From Streptomyces sp. NBC_01197 (GTDB taxonomy: Bacteria > Actinomycetota > Actinomycetes > Streptomycetales > Streptomycetaceae): a stretch of DNA of 64,000 nucleotides. The position numbers and the translations under genes are program-made. Where the stretch lies: assembly GCF_036010505.1 (NCBI RefSeq), contig NZ_CP108569.1, positions 7,332,001 to 7,396,000 of the forward strand, given 5' to 3'. Positions 6,907 to 16,669 of the stretch are shown piece after piece; position 1 is the stretch's first letter, and the number at the start of each line of letters is the position of its first letter. Under the pieces are notes generated by a model, which was given only the letters and a program-made list of their open reading frames with translations, was not told the DNA's origin and ran no database searches.

Positions 6907-8619
6907 GTGCCACCACCCACCACCCTCGCGCAGCTGGCGGACTTCGCGGCCCGCGCGCACGGGGGTCTCGACGCCCTTGCCGACGGAGAGGTCCGCTGGA
7001 ATTTCGGACAGCTGAGCGAGGCGGTCCACGCCGCGGCGCGCGCCGTGATCGCGCACGGACTGGAGCCGGGCGACCGGGTGGCGGTATGGGCCTCCAACAG
7101 CCGCGAATGGATCACGGCTGCCCTCGGCACGCTCTCCGCCGGGGCCGTGCTCGTTCCCCTCAACACCCGCTACAAAGCAGCCGAGGCCGCCGACATCATC
7201 CGTCGCAGCGGTGCCCGCGCCCTGCTCACCGAACGCGGCTTCCTCGGCATCGACTACGTGGCCATGCTGCGTGAATCCGGGGAGGACCTCGGCGCTCTCG
7301 AATCCGTCGTCGTACTCCGGGGCGGGGCGACCGGATCCGCGGTGAGCTGGGACGACTGCCTCGCGCGCGGCCGGGACGTCCCCGAGGCCCGGCGAGCGGC
7401 CCGCGCCGCGGCCGTCGGACCCGACGACCTCGCGGACATCCTCTACACCTCCGGCACCACCGGCAGCCCCAAGGGCGTCATGAGCACCCACCGGCAGGTG
7501 CTCGCCGGGATCGAGGCCTGGTCCCGTGCCGTCACACTGCGCCCCGGCGACCGCTACCTGCTGGTCAACCCCTTCTTCCACACCTTCGGTTACAAGGCCG
7601 GCTTCGTCGCCTGTCTGCTGCGCGGCGTCGCCATGGTCCCCGAGGCGGTCTACGACGTGGACCGGGTGCTGCGCCTGATCGCCGACGAGCAGATCAGTGT
7701 GCTCCTCGCCCCGCCCACCGTCTTCCACGGGCTGGTCCGCCATCCGCACCTCGGCGATCACGACCTCGACGCGCTGCGCCTGGCGGGCACCGGGGCCTCC
7801 GTCGTACCGGTCGCGCTCGTCGACGAGATACGCGAACGGCTGGGCGCGCCGGGCGTGTTCACGGCCTACGGGCTCACCGAGTGCATGGGCGTCGTCGCGG
7901 TCTGCCCCGTCGACGCCGACGCGTGGAGCGTCTCGCACTCCGTCGGCCTGCCGCTGCCCGGAACCGAGATCCGCATCATCGGCCCCGGCGGACCGGACGA
8001 CGGCGCCCTGCCCCCGGGATGTGCGGGGGAGATCGCCGTGCGCGGCCCCCAGGTCATGCTCGGATACCTCGACGATCCGGAGGCCACCGCCCGCATCCTG
8101 GACGGCGACGGCTGGCTGTACACCGGCGACATCGGCGTACTCGACGAACGCGGCTACCTCTCGATCACCGACCGGCTCAAGGACATGTACGTCGTCGGCG
8201 GCTTCAACGCCTACCCCGCCGAGGTCGAGAACGTCCTGCGCGGCCACGAACTCATCAGTGAGGCCGCGGTGGTCGGCGCCCCCGACGAACGGCTCGGCGA
8301 GGTCGGCGTCGCCTATCTCGTCACTGAGGACGGGCAGCACCCCGACCCGGCCGAACTCACCGCGTGGACACGGGAGCGGCTCGCCAACTTCAAGGTCCCG
8401 CGCCGCTTCCACGTCGTACCGGAGCTGCCGCGCAACGCCGGCGGCAAGATCCTCAAGGCCGAACTGCGGCGCGCGGCCAAGGAGGACGGGCAGGCAGGTC
8501 GTGACGGCCGGGGAGTCCGCGACGGCGAGGCAGTACACGACGGCCAGGCCGCACCCCGCGCCGCGCGGCACGTCCAACAGACCGGCGCGAAGGGTCAGCC
8601 GGAAGGGGAGAGCCGATGA
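6907..8619 (+). CDS. Acyl-CoA ligase, FadD3-like
   Basis: A roughly 570-residue ANL-superfamily ligase. The ATP P-loop YTSGTTGSPKG lies near 180-190, YGLTE at about 321, the hinge YTGDIG and DRLKDMY motif follow, and the catalytic lysine sits in GGKILK (about 514). It activates a carboxylic acid as the CoA thioester through an acyl-adenylate. Beside two acyl-CoA dehydrogenases it matches mycobacterial fadD3-fadE30, which act on the C/D-ring propionate (HIP) of steroids. The start is uncertain: GTG 6907 fits the family, but the only good ribosome site (GGGAGGG, 6880-6886) points to an ATC at 6892 with no ATG nearby. ATG 6829 would overlap the operator. The stop overlaps the next gene's ATG. 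Confidence 0.88.
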   Translation: MPPPTTLAQLADFAARAHGGLDALADGEVRWNFGQLSEAVHAAARAVIAHGLEPGDRVAVWASNSREWITAALGTLSAGAVLVPLNTRYKAAEAADIIRRSGARALLTERGFLGIDYVAMLRESGEDLGALESVVVLRGGATGSAVSWDDCLARGRDVPEARRAARAAAVGPDDLADILYTSGTTGSPKGVMSTHRQVLAGIEAWSRAVTLRPGDRYLLVNPFFHTFGYKAGFVACLLRGVAMVPEAVYDVDRVLRLIADEQISVLLAPPTVFHGLVRHPHLGDHDLDALRLAGTGASVVPVALVDEIRERLGAPGVFTAYGLTECMGVVAVCPVDADAWSVSHSVGLPLPGTEIRIIGPGGPDDGALPPGCAGEIAVRGPQVMLGYLDDPEATARILDGDGWLYTGDIGVLDERGYLSITDRLKDMYVVGGFNAYPAEVENVLRGHELISEAAVVGAPDERLGEVGVAYLVTEDGQHPDPAELTAWTRERLANFKVPRRFHVVPELPRNAGGKILKAELRRAAKEDGQAGRDGRGVRDGEAVHDGQAAPRAARHVQQTGAKGQPEGESR

Positions 8620-9701
8620 GATTCGGCGAAGAGCACCAGGAACTGCGCACGGCCGTACGGTCGCTGCTGGCCCGGCACGAAGGGGCCGCGGCCTGGGGGC
8701 CGCTGACCCAGCAGATCGGAGTGGCGGGGCTCGCCGTTCCTGAGGAGTACGGCGGAGCGGGGTGCGGTCCTGTCGAGGTCCATGTGGTCATGGAGGAGCT
8801 GGGACGGACGCTCGCCCCGGTCCCGTATCTGGGATCCGCGGTCCTCGCCACCCAGGCGCTGCTGGCCGCGGGCGACACCGGACTGCTGCCCGCACTGGCG
8901 GACGGCAGCACCACCGGGGCGCTCGCCTGGGCGGAGAACGGGTCATGGCGGCCGGAAGCCGTGCGGGCCCGTGCCGTACGCGGCGCCGGCGGCTGGCGGA
9001 TCACCGGCGTCAAGGACCATGTCCTGGACGGGGCCGGTGGCAGTGGCGGTGCCGGTGTGCTGCTGGTCGCCGCCCGTACCGAAGCCGGACTCGCACTGTT
9101 CCACGTCCCGTCCGGAGCTGACGGTGTCAGCCGCGAGGCGCACACCACTATGGACCTGACCCGGCCGCAGGCGAGGCTGACCTTCGCCGGAGCCGAGGCC
9201 CGCGCCGTCGGTGCGGACGGTGACCGGATCCTCGCCCACGTACGAGACCTGGCCTGTACCGCGCTCGCCGCGGAACAGGTCGGCGCGGCGGAACGCTGTC
9301 TCGAACTCACCGTCGCCCATGTGCGGGACCGGGTGCAGTTCGGCCGGTCGATCGGCTCGTTCCAGGCCGTGAAGCACCGGCTCGCCGACGCCTTCGTACG
9401 CGTCGAGTCCGCCCGTTCCGCCGCCCTCGGCGCCTCCTGGGCGGCGGCGGTCGGCTCACCGGACCTGTCCAGGTACGCGGCCGTCGCCAAGTCCGCGTGC
9501 TCCGAGGCGTTCTCGGCGGTGGCCGGGGACATGATCCAACTCCACGGCGGGATCGGCATCACCTGGGAGCACGACGCCCACCGCTACTTCAAGCGGGCCC
9601 ACGGCTCGTCCCAGCTCTTCGGCTCACCGGCCGGGCACCGCGACCGTATCGCCGGGGCGGTGGTCGGACCGCGCGGGCCCGGGGCGGAGCGCCTTGCCTG
9701 A
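8616..9701 (+). CDS. Acyl-CoA dehydrogenase (short subunit type)
   Basis: A 361-residue acyl-CoA dehydrogenase: N-terminal helical domain, central beta domain, and C-terminal helical domain with DRVQFGRSIGSFQAVKHRLAD and MIQLHGGIGITWEHD. The segment after this (YFKRAHGSSQLFG) lacks the Glu-Gly step that carries the catalytic base in medium-chain enzymes. This is typical of the non-catalytic or paired subunits of steroid FadE alpha2-beta2 enzymes. It is translationally coupled (ATGA) to the ligase and followed by a second dehydrogenase. An obligate pair with the next gene is therefore likely, as known for FadE28/29 and FadE31/32. Confidence 0.87.
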   Translation: MRFGEEHQELRTAVRSLLARHEGAAAWGPLTQQIGVAGLAVPEEYGGAGCGPVEVHVVMEELGRTLAPVPYLGSAVLATQALLAAGDTGLLPALADGSTTGALAWAENGSWRPEAVRARAVRGAGGWRITGVKDHVLDGAGGSGGAGVLLVAARTEAGLALFHVPSGADGVSREAHTTMDLTRPQARLTFAGAEARAVGADGDRILAHVRDLACTALAAEQVGAAERCLELTVAHVRDRVQFGRSIGSFQAVKHRLADAFVRVESARSAALGASWAAAVGSPDLSRYAAVAKSACSEAFSAVAGDMIQLHGGIGITWEHDAHRYFKRAHGSSQLFGSPAGHRDRIAGAVVGPRGPGAERLA

Positions 9702-9794
9702 CGTCGGCGCAGCCGGCCCACCCGAGCACGGGCGCGGCACCGGTCGGTGGCCGGCCCCCTTCTCCCCAGCGATCGTTTGGCAGGTGCAGGTGTC

Positions 9795-10961
9795 ATGAGC
9801 AGTACCGAGAAGTTCCGCTCGGAGTTCCGTACATGGCTGCGGTCCGGGCTCACCGGAGAGTTCGCCGCGCTCAAGGGCCGCGGCGGACCCGGCCGGGAGC
9901 ACGAGGCGTTCGCCGAACGGCTCGCCTGGGAACGGCACATGGCCGCCGCGGGCTGGACCTGCGTCGGCTGGCCGCGGGAGTTCGGCGGACGCGGCGCGAC
10001 CCTGGAGGAACAGGTCGCCTTTCACGAGGAGTACGCACTGGCCGACGCCCCCGCCCGGGTGGGGCACATCGGCGAACAGCTGCTCGGCCCCACCCTCATC
10101 GCCTTCGGTACGGACGCACAGCGGGCCCGCTTCCTTCCGGGGATCAGGTCCGTCGATGAGCTGTGGTGCCAGGGTTACAGCGAACCCGATGCGGGTTCGG
10201 ACCTGGCCAACGTCCGTACCCGCGCCGAGCGGGACGCGGACGGCTGGTCGGTCACCGGGCAGAAGATCTGGACCTCGCTGGCCCATGAGTCCCAGTGGTG
10301 CTTCCTGGTCGCCCGCACCGGGCAGGGTAAGCGGCGGCACGAGGGTCTCTCGTATCTGCTGGTGCCCATGGACCAGCCGGGGGTCGAGGTCCGGCCCATC
10401 GCCCAGCTGACCGGCACCAGCGAATTCAACGAGGTCTTCTTCGACGCGGCCCGCACCGGCGCGGACAACGTCGTCGGCGAACCCGGCGACGGCTGGAAGG
10501 TGGCCATGGCCACCCTCGGCTTCGAGCGCGGCGTCTCCACCCTCGGCCAGCAGGTCGGATTCCGGCGTGAGCTGGAAGCGCTGATCGGTCTGGCGCGCCG
10601 CAACGGCGCCGCCGACGACCCCCTCCTCCGCGACCGGCTCGCCCGGGCCTGGACCGGTCTGGAGATCATCCGGTTCAACGCGCTGCGGATGCTCGACGGC
10701 GCGGCCGCCGGAGCTCCCGGGCCCGAGGCATCCATCGGCAAGATCTACTGGGCGACCTGGCACCGGGAGCTCGGTGAGGTGGCGATGGACGTCTGCGGCG
10801 CCGACGGGATGCTTGCGGATGGCGCACCGTACGATCTCGACGACTGGCAGCGGTTGTTCCTCTTCTCCCGCGCCGACACGATCTACGCCGGCTCGAACGA
10901 GATCCAGCGCAACATCATCGCGGAGCGGGTCCTCGGCCTGCCGAAGGAAGCAAGGGCCTGA
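9795..10961 (+). CDS. Acyl-CoA dehydrogenase, FadE30-like
   Basis: A 388-residue dehydrogenase with the FAD/substrate loop CQGYSEPDAGSDLA, the central motif GQKIWTS, and the end DTIYAGSNEIQRNIIAERVL seen in steroid-catabolic FadE proteins. It should introduce the alpha-beta double bond into the CoA ester made by the upstream ligase. It follows the first dehydrogenase after 93 bases in the same direction. FadD3 and FadE30 genes are neighbours in the Mycobacterium cholesterol regulon, which supports a role on HIP-CoA; the exact substrate is inferred. Confidence 0.87.
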   Translation: MSSTEKFRSEFRTWLRSGLTGEFAALKGRGGPGREHEAFAERLAWERHMAAAGWTCVGWPREFGGRGATLEEQVAFHEEYALADAPARVGHIGEQLLGPTLIAFGTDAQRARFLPGIRSVDELWCQGYSEPDAGSDLANVRTRAERDADGWSVTGQKIWTSLAHESQWCFLVARTGQGKRRHEGLSYLLVPMDQPGVEVRPIAQLTGTSEFNEVFFDAARTGADNVVGEPGDGWKVAMATLGFERGVSTLGQQVGFRRELEALIGLARRNGAADDPLLRDRLARAWTGLEIIRFNALRMLDGAAAGAPGPEASIGKIYWATWHRELGEVAMDVCGADGMLADGAPYDLDDWQRLFLFSRADTIYAGSNEIQRNIIAERVLGLPKEARA

Positions 10962-10978
10962 CCGGCACGGGGTGCCGG
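10962..10978. terminator. Short hairpin after the dehydrogenase operon
   Basis: 7-bp GC stem (10962-10968 with 10972-10978) with a three-base loop. It directly follows the dehydrogenase stop codon and faces the convergent phosphatase gene. Confidence 0.55.
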
Positions 10979-11003
10979 GCGCCGCGATCCGGCGGGGCGG
11001 TCG

Positions 11004-11972
11004 TTACTTCAGCAGCCTCGTACGGAGCTTGTGCAGCGTCCCGGCATCCAGGCCGAGCCCCTTCGAGAGATAGGCGTCGAAACCGCCGTACCGGTGGTCC
11101 GCCTCGGTGAGCGCGGCGCCGAGATAGTCCTTGCGGACCTCCTGCAGCGGAACGATCAGCCGAGGGTCCCGCATGATCCCCGCTTTCTTCAGACCATCGC
11201 GGGTCCTGAGGTCGGCGGTCCTGCGGATGTCGTTGGAGAGCAGATAGTCCGCCTCGGCCGTACTGGCGGGCACACCTACCGCGCGCAGCAGGACGTAACT
11301 CATCCACCCGGTACGGTCCTTGCCGGACGTGCAGTGGTAGAGCAGCGGCAGCCCCCTGCCGTCCGCGATGGTCCGGAGCACCTTGGCGAACTGCTGGCGG
11401 GCCCCCGCCTCGGCGACGAACGTGCGGTAGATCCGCCGCATCGTCTCCGCTCCCTTCCCGTCGCCCAGCGCCTTCTGCTGCTCGGCCGGGTCTTTGCTGC
11501 CGATGGCTGCCGTCGTCTGCTCGTAGAGTCCGGTGTCGTCGATCGGCAGCGTGATGGCGGCCGCCCCCTTGGGGAGCCGGTCGGCGCCGTCGGTCCTGAC
11601 TTCGACGGGGAGCCGGAAGTCCACGACCGACTTCAGACCGAGCTTCGCTGTCACGGCGAGGTCCGCCGGGGTGAGCTTACCGAGTGCGTCACCGCGGAAC
11701 ACGGCCCCGTAGCGCAGCTGTTTGCCGTCGCTGGTCCAGTATCCGCCCAGGTCACGGACGTTGACCGCGCCCTTGAGCGCGATGTGCCGGGCGTCCGGTG
11801 CCGTCGGCGCCGCGGCTCCGGCGGCCTGGGTGGATCCCGGGCGCGCGGTGTGCGACGGGTGGGCTGTGTGGGACGGGTGGGAACACCCGGTGAGCACCAG
11901 GGCCGTGCTGAGCACGACGGTGGCGACGCGGGTCATGGCCCGGTTTCGGTCCGGGTTTCGGGTACGGCGCAT
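11004..11972 (-). CDS. Lipoprotein tyrosine phosphatase
   Basis: A 322-residue exported tyrosine/dual-specificity phosphatase. The N-terminus has a signal sequence with lipobox LTGC (Cys30) after a hydrophobic run, then a His/Ser/Thr-rich linker. The domain begins with NVRDLGGY and holds the HCxxxxxR loop HCTSGKDRTG (Cys214, Arg220). This matches the Y_phosphatase3 family of bacterial extracytoplasmic phosphatases. The start has GGGAG eight bases upstream. It lies inside the steroid locus in the opposite direction, with no visible link to catabolism. It could dephosphorylate proteins or phosphoinositides at the cell surface. Confidence 0.88.
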   Translation of the reverse strand: MRRTRNPDRNRAMTRVATVVLSTALVLTGCSHPSHTAHPSHTARPGSTQAAGAAAPTAPDARHIALKGAVNVRDLGGYWTSDGKQLRYGAVFRGDALGKLTPADLAVTAKLGLKSVVDFRLPVEVRTDGADRLPKGAAAITLPIDDTGLYEQTTAAIGSKDPAEQQKALGDGKGAETMRRIYRTFVAEAGARQQFAKVLRTIADGRGLPLLYHCTSGKDRTGWMSYVLLRAVGVPASTAEADYLLSNDIRRTADLRTRDGLKKAGIMRDPRLIVPLQEVRKDYLGAALTEADHRYGGFDAYLSKGLGLDAGTLHKLRTRLLK

Positions 11973-12741
11973 CGGAACAACTCCCAGAGGGCGTGGGCAG
12001 GGATACGTGTGAGGGATCCGGCCGGAGACCGGAGCCGGGCCCCGGCCGCGTCGGGCAGTGCGGCCGGGCCGCGCCCCGTTGTGGGCGGCGGCCTCCGGAG
12101 CCGCCCGGGGCCGTCCATGGCTCCGGCGGCCGGGGGCCGCATCCGTGAACGGTGAAGTCCCGCTCGGGCAGCGGTGGCCGACGTCAGTCCGGAGGGGGGT
12201 GAACAGGCGTCTCCGCTGCTCCGTCCGGTGCGGTGGACGGATGCTGGACGGGAAGGTAGCAGCGGATCCGCTCAACGGGGGAGGTGCTGCCGGTGGGGTT
12301 GTCGCGCGGCGCGCCCGCGACCCTGCCCCGGCCGCGACGGCCGAAGCCCCCACAGAGCCGTCATACGCCCGCGGCCTGCGGGAACACCAGCGGCCCCGGC
12401 GACGTCCGCCGCCCCGGGACACCGACCGGACCGCACGGGTTTCCCACTGAGCGGGAGCAGCCGCTCGGCCGCGCCGGGGCCTGCGGCCTAGCCTCGGCGC
12501 AGTCCCACTTTCCGTGTGGCACTACCGGTGTTGCACCACCTGTGTGGCACGACCGGTGTTGCACCACCTCTGCGGCACGACCGGTGTTGCACCACCTGCG
12601 GCACGACCGGTGTCGCACCACCGTGTTGCCCCACCCGTGCTTCACCACCGTGTTGCATCACTCGTGTTGCACGACCCCCGAGTCGAACTACCCCCCCGTC
12701 CCACCACCCTTCAGTCCCACCACCCTTGCGGAGGACCGCCC
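11973..12741. other. Long non-coding stretch upstream of hsaE
   Basis: 769 bases without a convincing gene; overlapping frames exist only because the DNA is GC-rich. The left half should contain the phosphatase promoter. The right half holds the tandem array (12518-12680) and a 14-base direct repeat GTCCCACCACCCTT at 12698-12711 and 12714-12727. It ends in the hsaE ribosome site GGAGG at 12730-12734. Confidence 0.6.
12518..12680. repeat. 28-bp tandem repeat array in the hsaE leader
   Basis: Six head-to-tail copies of a unit whose core reads ACCGGTGTTGCACCACC. The equivalent point falls at 12533, 12561, 12589, 12615, 12642 and 12669 (spacings 28, 28, 26, 27, 27). The first three copies are nearly identical and the later ones degenerate. 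The period is not a multiple of three, so it is not a coding repeat. It ends about 60 bases before the hsaE start. Confidence 0.85.
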
Positions 12742-13524
12742 ATGCTCACGGCCAGTGAACGGCAGACCGCCGCGGACGCGCTCGGCGCGGCCGAGCGCGA
12801 CCGGCGGCCCATCGCCCCGCTGACCGAGCTGTTCCCGGGAATCGGCACCGAGGACGCCTACGAGATCCAGCTGCTCGGCATCGGCCGCAGGGTCGCCGGC
12901 GGGGCAGCCGTGCACGGTCACAAGGTCGGTCTCTCCTCGCCCGTCATGCAGCGCATGGTGGGCGTCGACGAACCCGACTACGGCCACCTCCTGGACGACA
13001 TGCGGTTGTCGGATGACCGGCCGGTCCCCGTGGACCGGTACTGCGCGCCCCGGATCGAGGTCGAGGTCGGCTTCGTCCTGGGCGACGACCTGCCCGGCGA
13101 GGGCTGCACCACGGCGGACGTACTCGCCGCCACCGAACGCGTCGTCCCCGCCATCGAGCTGATCGACAGCCGGATCGCCGACTGGCGCATCTCCATCGCC
13201 GACACCGTCGCCGACAACGCCTCGTCCGCCGGATACGTCACCGGCGACGGCCGCGACCCGCGCGAACTGGACCTCAAGGCCATTGACGCCGTGCTGCGCC
13301 GCGGCCCCGAACAGATCGCCGCCGGCCGCAGCGACGCCGTACTCGGCGACCCCGCCGCCTCCGTCGCCTGGCTGGCCCGCACCGTGGCCCGCTTCGGCGT
13401 CCCGCTGAAGAAGGGCCATCTGGTGCTGCCCGGGTCCTGCACCAGGGCCGTCGACGTCGAGGCGGGCCAGACCTACACAGCCGATTTCACCGGGCTCGGC
13501 CCGGTCTCGCTCTCCTTCATCTGA
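12742..13524 (+). CDS. hsaE: 2-hydroxypenta-2,4-dienoate hydratase (HsaE-like)
   Basis: A 260-residue member of the fumarylacetoacetate hydrolase/hydratase family. Visible are [14 protein letters not shown] and the metal-binding acids in [12 protein letters not shown] (E-x-E pattern). It adds water to the 2-hydroxydienoate released by HsaD, giving 4-hydroxy-2-oxo acids. GGAGG lies seven bases before the ATG. It opens the operon hydratase, acetaldehyde dehydrogenase, aldolase, KshA, small Cys protein and KshB. The order hydratase-dehydrogenase-aldolase is the classic meta-cleavage tail; assignment to hsaE rather than another meta pathway rests on the steroid genes around it. Confidence 0.92.
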   Translation: MLTASERQTAADALGAAERDRRPIAPLTELFPGIGTEDAYEIQLLGIGRRVAGGAAVHGHKVGLSSPVMQRMVGVDEPDYGHLLDDMRLSDDRPVPVDRYCAPRIEVEVGFVLGDDLPGEGCTTADVLAATERVVPAIELIDSRIADWRISIADTVADNASSAGYVTGDGRDPRELDLKAIDAVLRRGPEQIAAGRSDAVLGDPAASVAWLARTVARFGVPLKKGHLVLPGSCTRAVDVEAGQTYTADFTGLGPVSLSFI

Positions 13525-13531
13525 GGTGATG

Positions 13532-14443
13532 ATGACCAACAGGACCAAGGCGACCGCCGCCATCGTCGGCTCCGGCAACATCGGGACCGACCTGCTCTAC
13601 AAGCTCCAGCGGTCCCCGTACATCGAACCCCGCTGGATGATCGGCGTCGATCCGGCCAGCGAAGGGCTCGCCCGCGCCCGCGCCGCCGGAATCGAGGCCA
13701 GCCCCGACGGAGTCGGAGCGCTGCTCGACGGGGACGAGAAGCCCGACCTCGTCTTCGAGGCGACCTCGGCAGCCGTGCACCGGGCCAACGCCCCGCGCTA
13801 CGCCGAACTCGGCATCCGCGCCATCGACCTCACCCCGGCCGCCGTCGGCCCGGCCGTCGTACCGCCCGCGAACCTGCTCGCCCATCTCGACCAGCCGAAC
13901 GTCAACATGATCACGTGCGGCGGTCAGGCCACGATTCCCATGGTGTACGCCGTCTCGCGGATCGTCCCCGTCCGGTACGCCGAGATCGTTGCGTCCGTCT
14001 CCTCCGTTTCGGCAGGACCGGGAACCCGCGCCAACATCGACGAGTTCACCCGGACCACCGCCCGCGGCATCGAGGACATCGGCGGCGCGGACCGAGGCAA
14101 GGCCATCATCATCCTGAACCCGGCCGACCCGCCCGTGATGATGCGGGACACCGTCTTCTGCGCCATCCCCGAGGACGCCGACCGCGACGCCATCGCCCTC
14201 TCCGTCAAGCAGGTGGCCGAGGACGTCGCCTCGTACGTGCCGGGCTACCGGCTGCGCTCCGAGCCGCAGTTCGACGACCCCACCCCGGAGAGCGGCGGCA
14301 TGGCCCGCGTCGCGGTCTTCCTGGAGGTGGAGGGCGCGGGCGACTACCTCCCGCCGTACGCCGGAAACCTCGACATCATGACCGCCGCCGCCACCAAGGT
14401 CGGCGAGGAGTTCGCCAAGGCGCTCCTCGCGCCCGGCCGCTGA
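13532..14443 (+). CDS. hsaG: Acetaldehyde/propionaldehyde dehydrogenase, acylating (HsaG-like)
   Basis: A 303-residue CoA-acylating aldehyde dehydrogenase of the BphJ/HsaG type. The NAD-binding motif [10 protein letters not shown] is near residue 10 and the catalytic cysteine is in NMITCGGQA (Cys129). It converts the aldehyde released by the aldolase to acyl-CoA and forms a channelling complex with it. Of three start codons in a row (GTG 13526, ATG 13529, ATG 13532), the last has the best spacing to GAGG at 13523-13526. The gap to hsaE is seven bases and to hsaF ten. Confidence 0.93.
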   Translation: MTNRTKATAAIVGSGNIGTDLLYKLQRSPYIEPRWMIGVDPASEGLARARAAGIEASPDGVGALLDGDEKPDLVFEATSAAVHRANAPRYAELGIRAIDLTPAAVGPAVVPPANLLAHLDQPNVNMITCGGQATIPMVYAVSRIVPVRYAEIVASVSSVSAGPGTRANIDEFTRTTARGIEDIGGADRGKAIIILNPADPPVMMRDTVFCAIPEDADRDAIALSVKQVAEDVASYVPGYRLRSEPQFDDPTPESGGMARVAVFLEVEGAGDYLPPYAGNLDIMTAAATKVGEEFAKALLAPGR

Positions 14444-14453
14444 GGAGTAACCA

Positions 14454-15476
14454 ATGCCCTACTCGGACACGCTCGACATCCGCGTCACCGACTCCTCCCT
14501 GCGTGACGGATCGCACGCCATGCGCCACCAGTTCACCGTGGAGCACGTACGGTCGATCGTCACCGCACTCGACGGCGCCGGGGTCCCGGTCATCGAGGTC
14601 ACACACGGCGACGGACTCGGCGGCTCCTCCTTCAACTACGGCTTCTCCAACACTCCCGAACAGGACCTGATCAAGACCGCGGTGGAGACGGCGGAGCAGG
14701 CCCGCATCGCCTTCCTGATGCTTCCCGGGCTCGGCGTCAAGGACGACATCCGCGCCGCCCACGCCAACGGCGCCGCCATCTGCCGCATCGCCACGCACTG
14801 CACGGAGGCGGACATCTCCGTCCAGCACTTCGGACTGGCCCGCGAGATGGGCCTGGAGACCGTCGGCTTCCTGATGATGGCGCACTCCACCACCCCCGAA
14901 GTGCTGGCAAGTCAGGGCCGCGTCATGGCCGACGCCGGCTGCCAGTGCGTGTATGTGGTCGACTCGGCCGGCGCCATGGTCATGGACGACGTGACCGACC
15001 GGGTCGCCGCACTCGTCGCCGAACTCGGCGACGACGCCCAGGTCGGCTTCCACGGCCACGAGAACCTCGCACTCGGCACCGGCAACTCGATCGCCGCGAT
15101 ACAGGCCGGAGCGCTCCAGATCGACGGCTCGACACGGCGGCTCGGCGCCGGAGCCGGCAACACTGCCGTGGAGGCGCTCGTCGCCGTCTGCGCCAAGATG
15201 GGCATCCGCACCGGCATCGACGTACTCAAGATCATCGACGCGGCCGAGGACGCCGTACGCCCCGTGATGGACGACGATTGCCGGCTCGACCGGCTCGCTC
15301 TGCTGATGGGGCACGCGGGGGTCTACTCCAGCTTCCTCAAGCACGCCTACCGCCAGGCCGAGCGGTACGGAGTGTCCGGCGCCCAGATCCTGCTGCGCGC
15401 GGGCGAGCGCAGGCTCGTCGGCGGCCAGGAGGACCAGCTCATCGATATCGCGCTCGAACTCTCGGCCGGCCGCTGA
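14454..15476 (+). CDS. hsaF: 4-hydroxy-2-oxovalerate aldolase (HsaF-like)
   Basis: A 340-residue DRE-TIM aldolase. It begins [19 protein letters not shown] with the Arg/Asp pair used for the enolate and metal, has [11 protein letters not shown] with the metal-binding histidines, and the C-terminal partner-docking domain [11 protein letters not shown]. It splits 4-hydroxy-2-oxo acids into pyruvate and an aldehyde that passes to HsaG. Its length and partner gene fit the BphI/HsaF group exactly. It ends 55 bases before kshA in the same direction. Confidence 0.94.
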   Translation: MPYSDTLDIRVTDSSLRDGSHAMRHQFTVEHVRSIVTALDGAGVPVIEVTHGDGLGGSSFNYGFSNTPEQDLIKTAVETAEQARIAFLMLPGLGVKDDIRAAHANGAAICRIATHCTEADISVQHFGLAREMGLETVGFLMMAHSTTPEVLASQGRVMADAGCQCVYVVDSAGAMVMDDVTDRVAALVAELGDDAQVGFHGHENLALGTGNSIAAIQAGALQIDGSTRRLGAGAGNTAVEALVAVCAKMGIRTGIDVLKIIDAAEDAVRPVMDDDCRLDRLALLMGHAGVYSSFLKHAYRQAERYGVSGAQILLRAGERRLVGGQEDQLIDIALELSAGR

Positions 15477-15531
15477 CCCCACCCCCCACGGAGCCCGCCC
15501 CGACGCGTCACCACCACCAAGGAGGCACATG

Positions 15532-16668
15532 ATGACCGCAGCAAGCGAAGAAGTCCGCGTGATCGAGGCGGCCGCGCCGCCCACCCGCTTCGCGCGGGGC
15601 TGGCACTGCATTGGCCTCGCCGACTCCTTCAAGGACGGGAAGCCGCACGAGATCGAGGCGTTCGGGACCCGGCTCGTGGTCTTCCAGGGCGAAAACGACG
15701 GCGACCTGCACGTCCTCAACGCCTACTGCCCGCACATGGGCGGCAACCTCGCCCAGGGCACGGTCAAGGGCGACGCCGTCGCCTGCCCCTTCCACGACTG
15801 GCGCTGGTCCGGCAACGGCCGCTGCGCGGGGATCCCCTACGCGCGACGGGTGCCGCCCCGGGCCCGCACCCGGGCCTGGACCACCGTGGAGGAGAACAAG
15901 CAGCTCTTCGTGTGGAACGACCCCGAGGGGAACCCGCCGCCGCCCGGAGTCACCGTCCCGCGGATCGAAGGGGCCTTCAGTGACGAGTGGAGCGACTGGA
16001 GCTGGAAGGCCCTGCGGGTGGAGAACTCCAACTGCCGGGAGATCGTGGACAACGTCGTCGACATGGCGCACTTCTTCTACGTCCACTACTGCTTCCCGAC
16101 GTACTTCAAGAACGTCTTCGAAGGGCACACCGCCACCCAGTACATGGAGAGCTCGCCCCGCGGCGACGTCGACCTCGGCACCCTCAGCACCGAGGGCGTG
16201 CTCCGCTCCGACGCCTCGTACCACGGCCCCTCCTACATGATCGACTACATGTGGAGCGACGTCGGCGCGGAGGTGGAGATGGAGAGCGTGCTGATCAACT
16301 GCCACTACCCGATCGACTCCGACAGCTTCATGCTGATGTACGGAGCGGTCGTCAAGAAGCTGCCCGGTATGACGGACGAGCAGGCGGCGGACGCGGCCCG
16401 GCTCACATCGGAGGGGCTGGCCGTCGGCTTCGAGCAGGACGTGCACATCTGGAAGAACAAGACCCGCATCGACAACCCCCTCCTCTCGGAGGAGGACGGT
16501 CCGGTCTACCAACTGCGCCGCTGGTACGCGCAGTTCTATGTGGACGCAGCCGACGTCAAGGACGAGATGACACAGCGCTTCGAGTTCGAGATCGACACCG
16601 CCCGCGCCACCGAGGCTTGGCAGCGCGAGGTCGACGAGAACGTGGCGCGGCACCGGAGCGAGGGCTGA
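15532..16668 (+). CDS. kshA: 3-ketosteroid 9-alpha-hydroxylase, oxygenase (KshA-like)
   Basis: A 378-residue Rieske non-heme iron oxygenase. The Rieske ligands are CPH (Cys66, His68) and CPFH (Cys85, His88). The mononuclear iron site is NVVDMAHFFYVH (Asn174, Asp177, His180, His185). The run CFPTYFKNVFEGH is characteristic of the KshA group. It hydroxylates C9 of 3-ketosteroids, which together with 1-dehydrogenation opens ring B. The second of two ATGs is chosen for its six-base spacing to GGAGG (15521-15525). It is followed one base after its stop by a small Cys protein gene and then the reductase. Confidence 0.93.
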   Translation: MTAASEEVRVIEAAAPPTRFARGWHCIGLADSFKDGKPHEIEAFGTRLVVFQGENDGDLHVLNAYCPHMGGNLAQGTVKGDAVACPFHDWRWSGNGRCAGIPYARRVPPRARTRAWTTVEENKQLFVWNDPEGNPPPPGVTVPRIEGAFSDEWSDWSWKALRVENSNCREIVDNVVDMAHFFYVHYCFPTYFKNVFEGHTATQYMESSPRGDVDLGTLSTEGVLRSDASYHGPSYMIDYMWSDVGAEVEMESVLINCHYPIDSDSFMLMYGAVVKKLPGMTDEQAADAARLTSEGLAVGFEQDVHIWKNKTRIDNPLLSEEDGPVYQLRRWYAQFYVDAADVKDEMTQRFEFEIDTARATEAWQREVDENVARHRSEG

Positions 16669-16669
16669 C

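Noticed and set aside
12518..12680. CRISPR array
   Set aside because: The repeats are contiguous with no spacers, degenerate, and no cas genes are near.
12284..12823. Plus-strand frames across the hsaE leader rich in Cys, His, Thr and Pro
   Set aside because: They are produced by the 28-base repeats, whose period is not a multiple of three, and none has a ribosome site.
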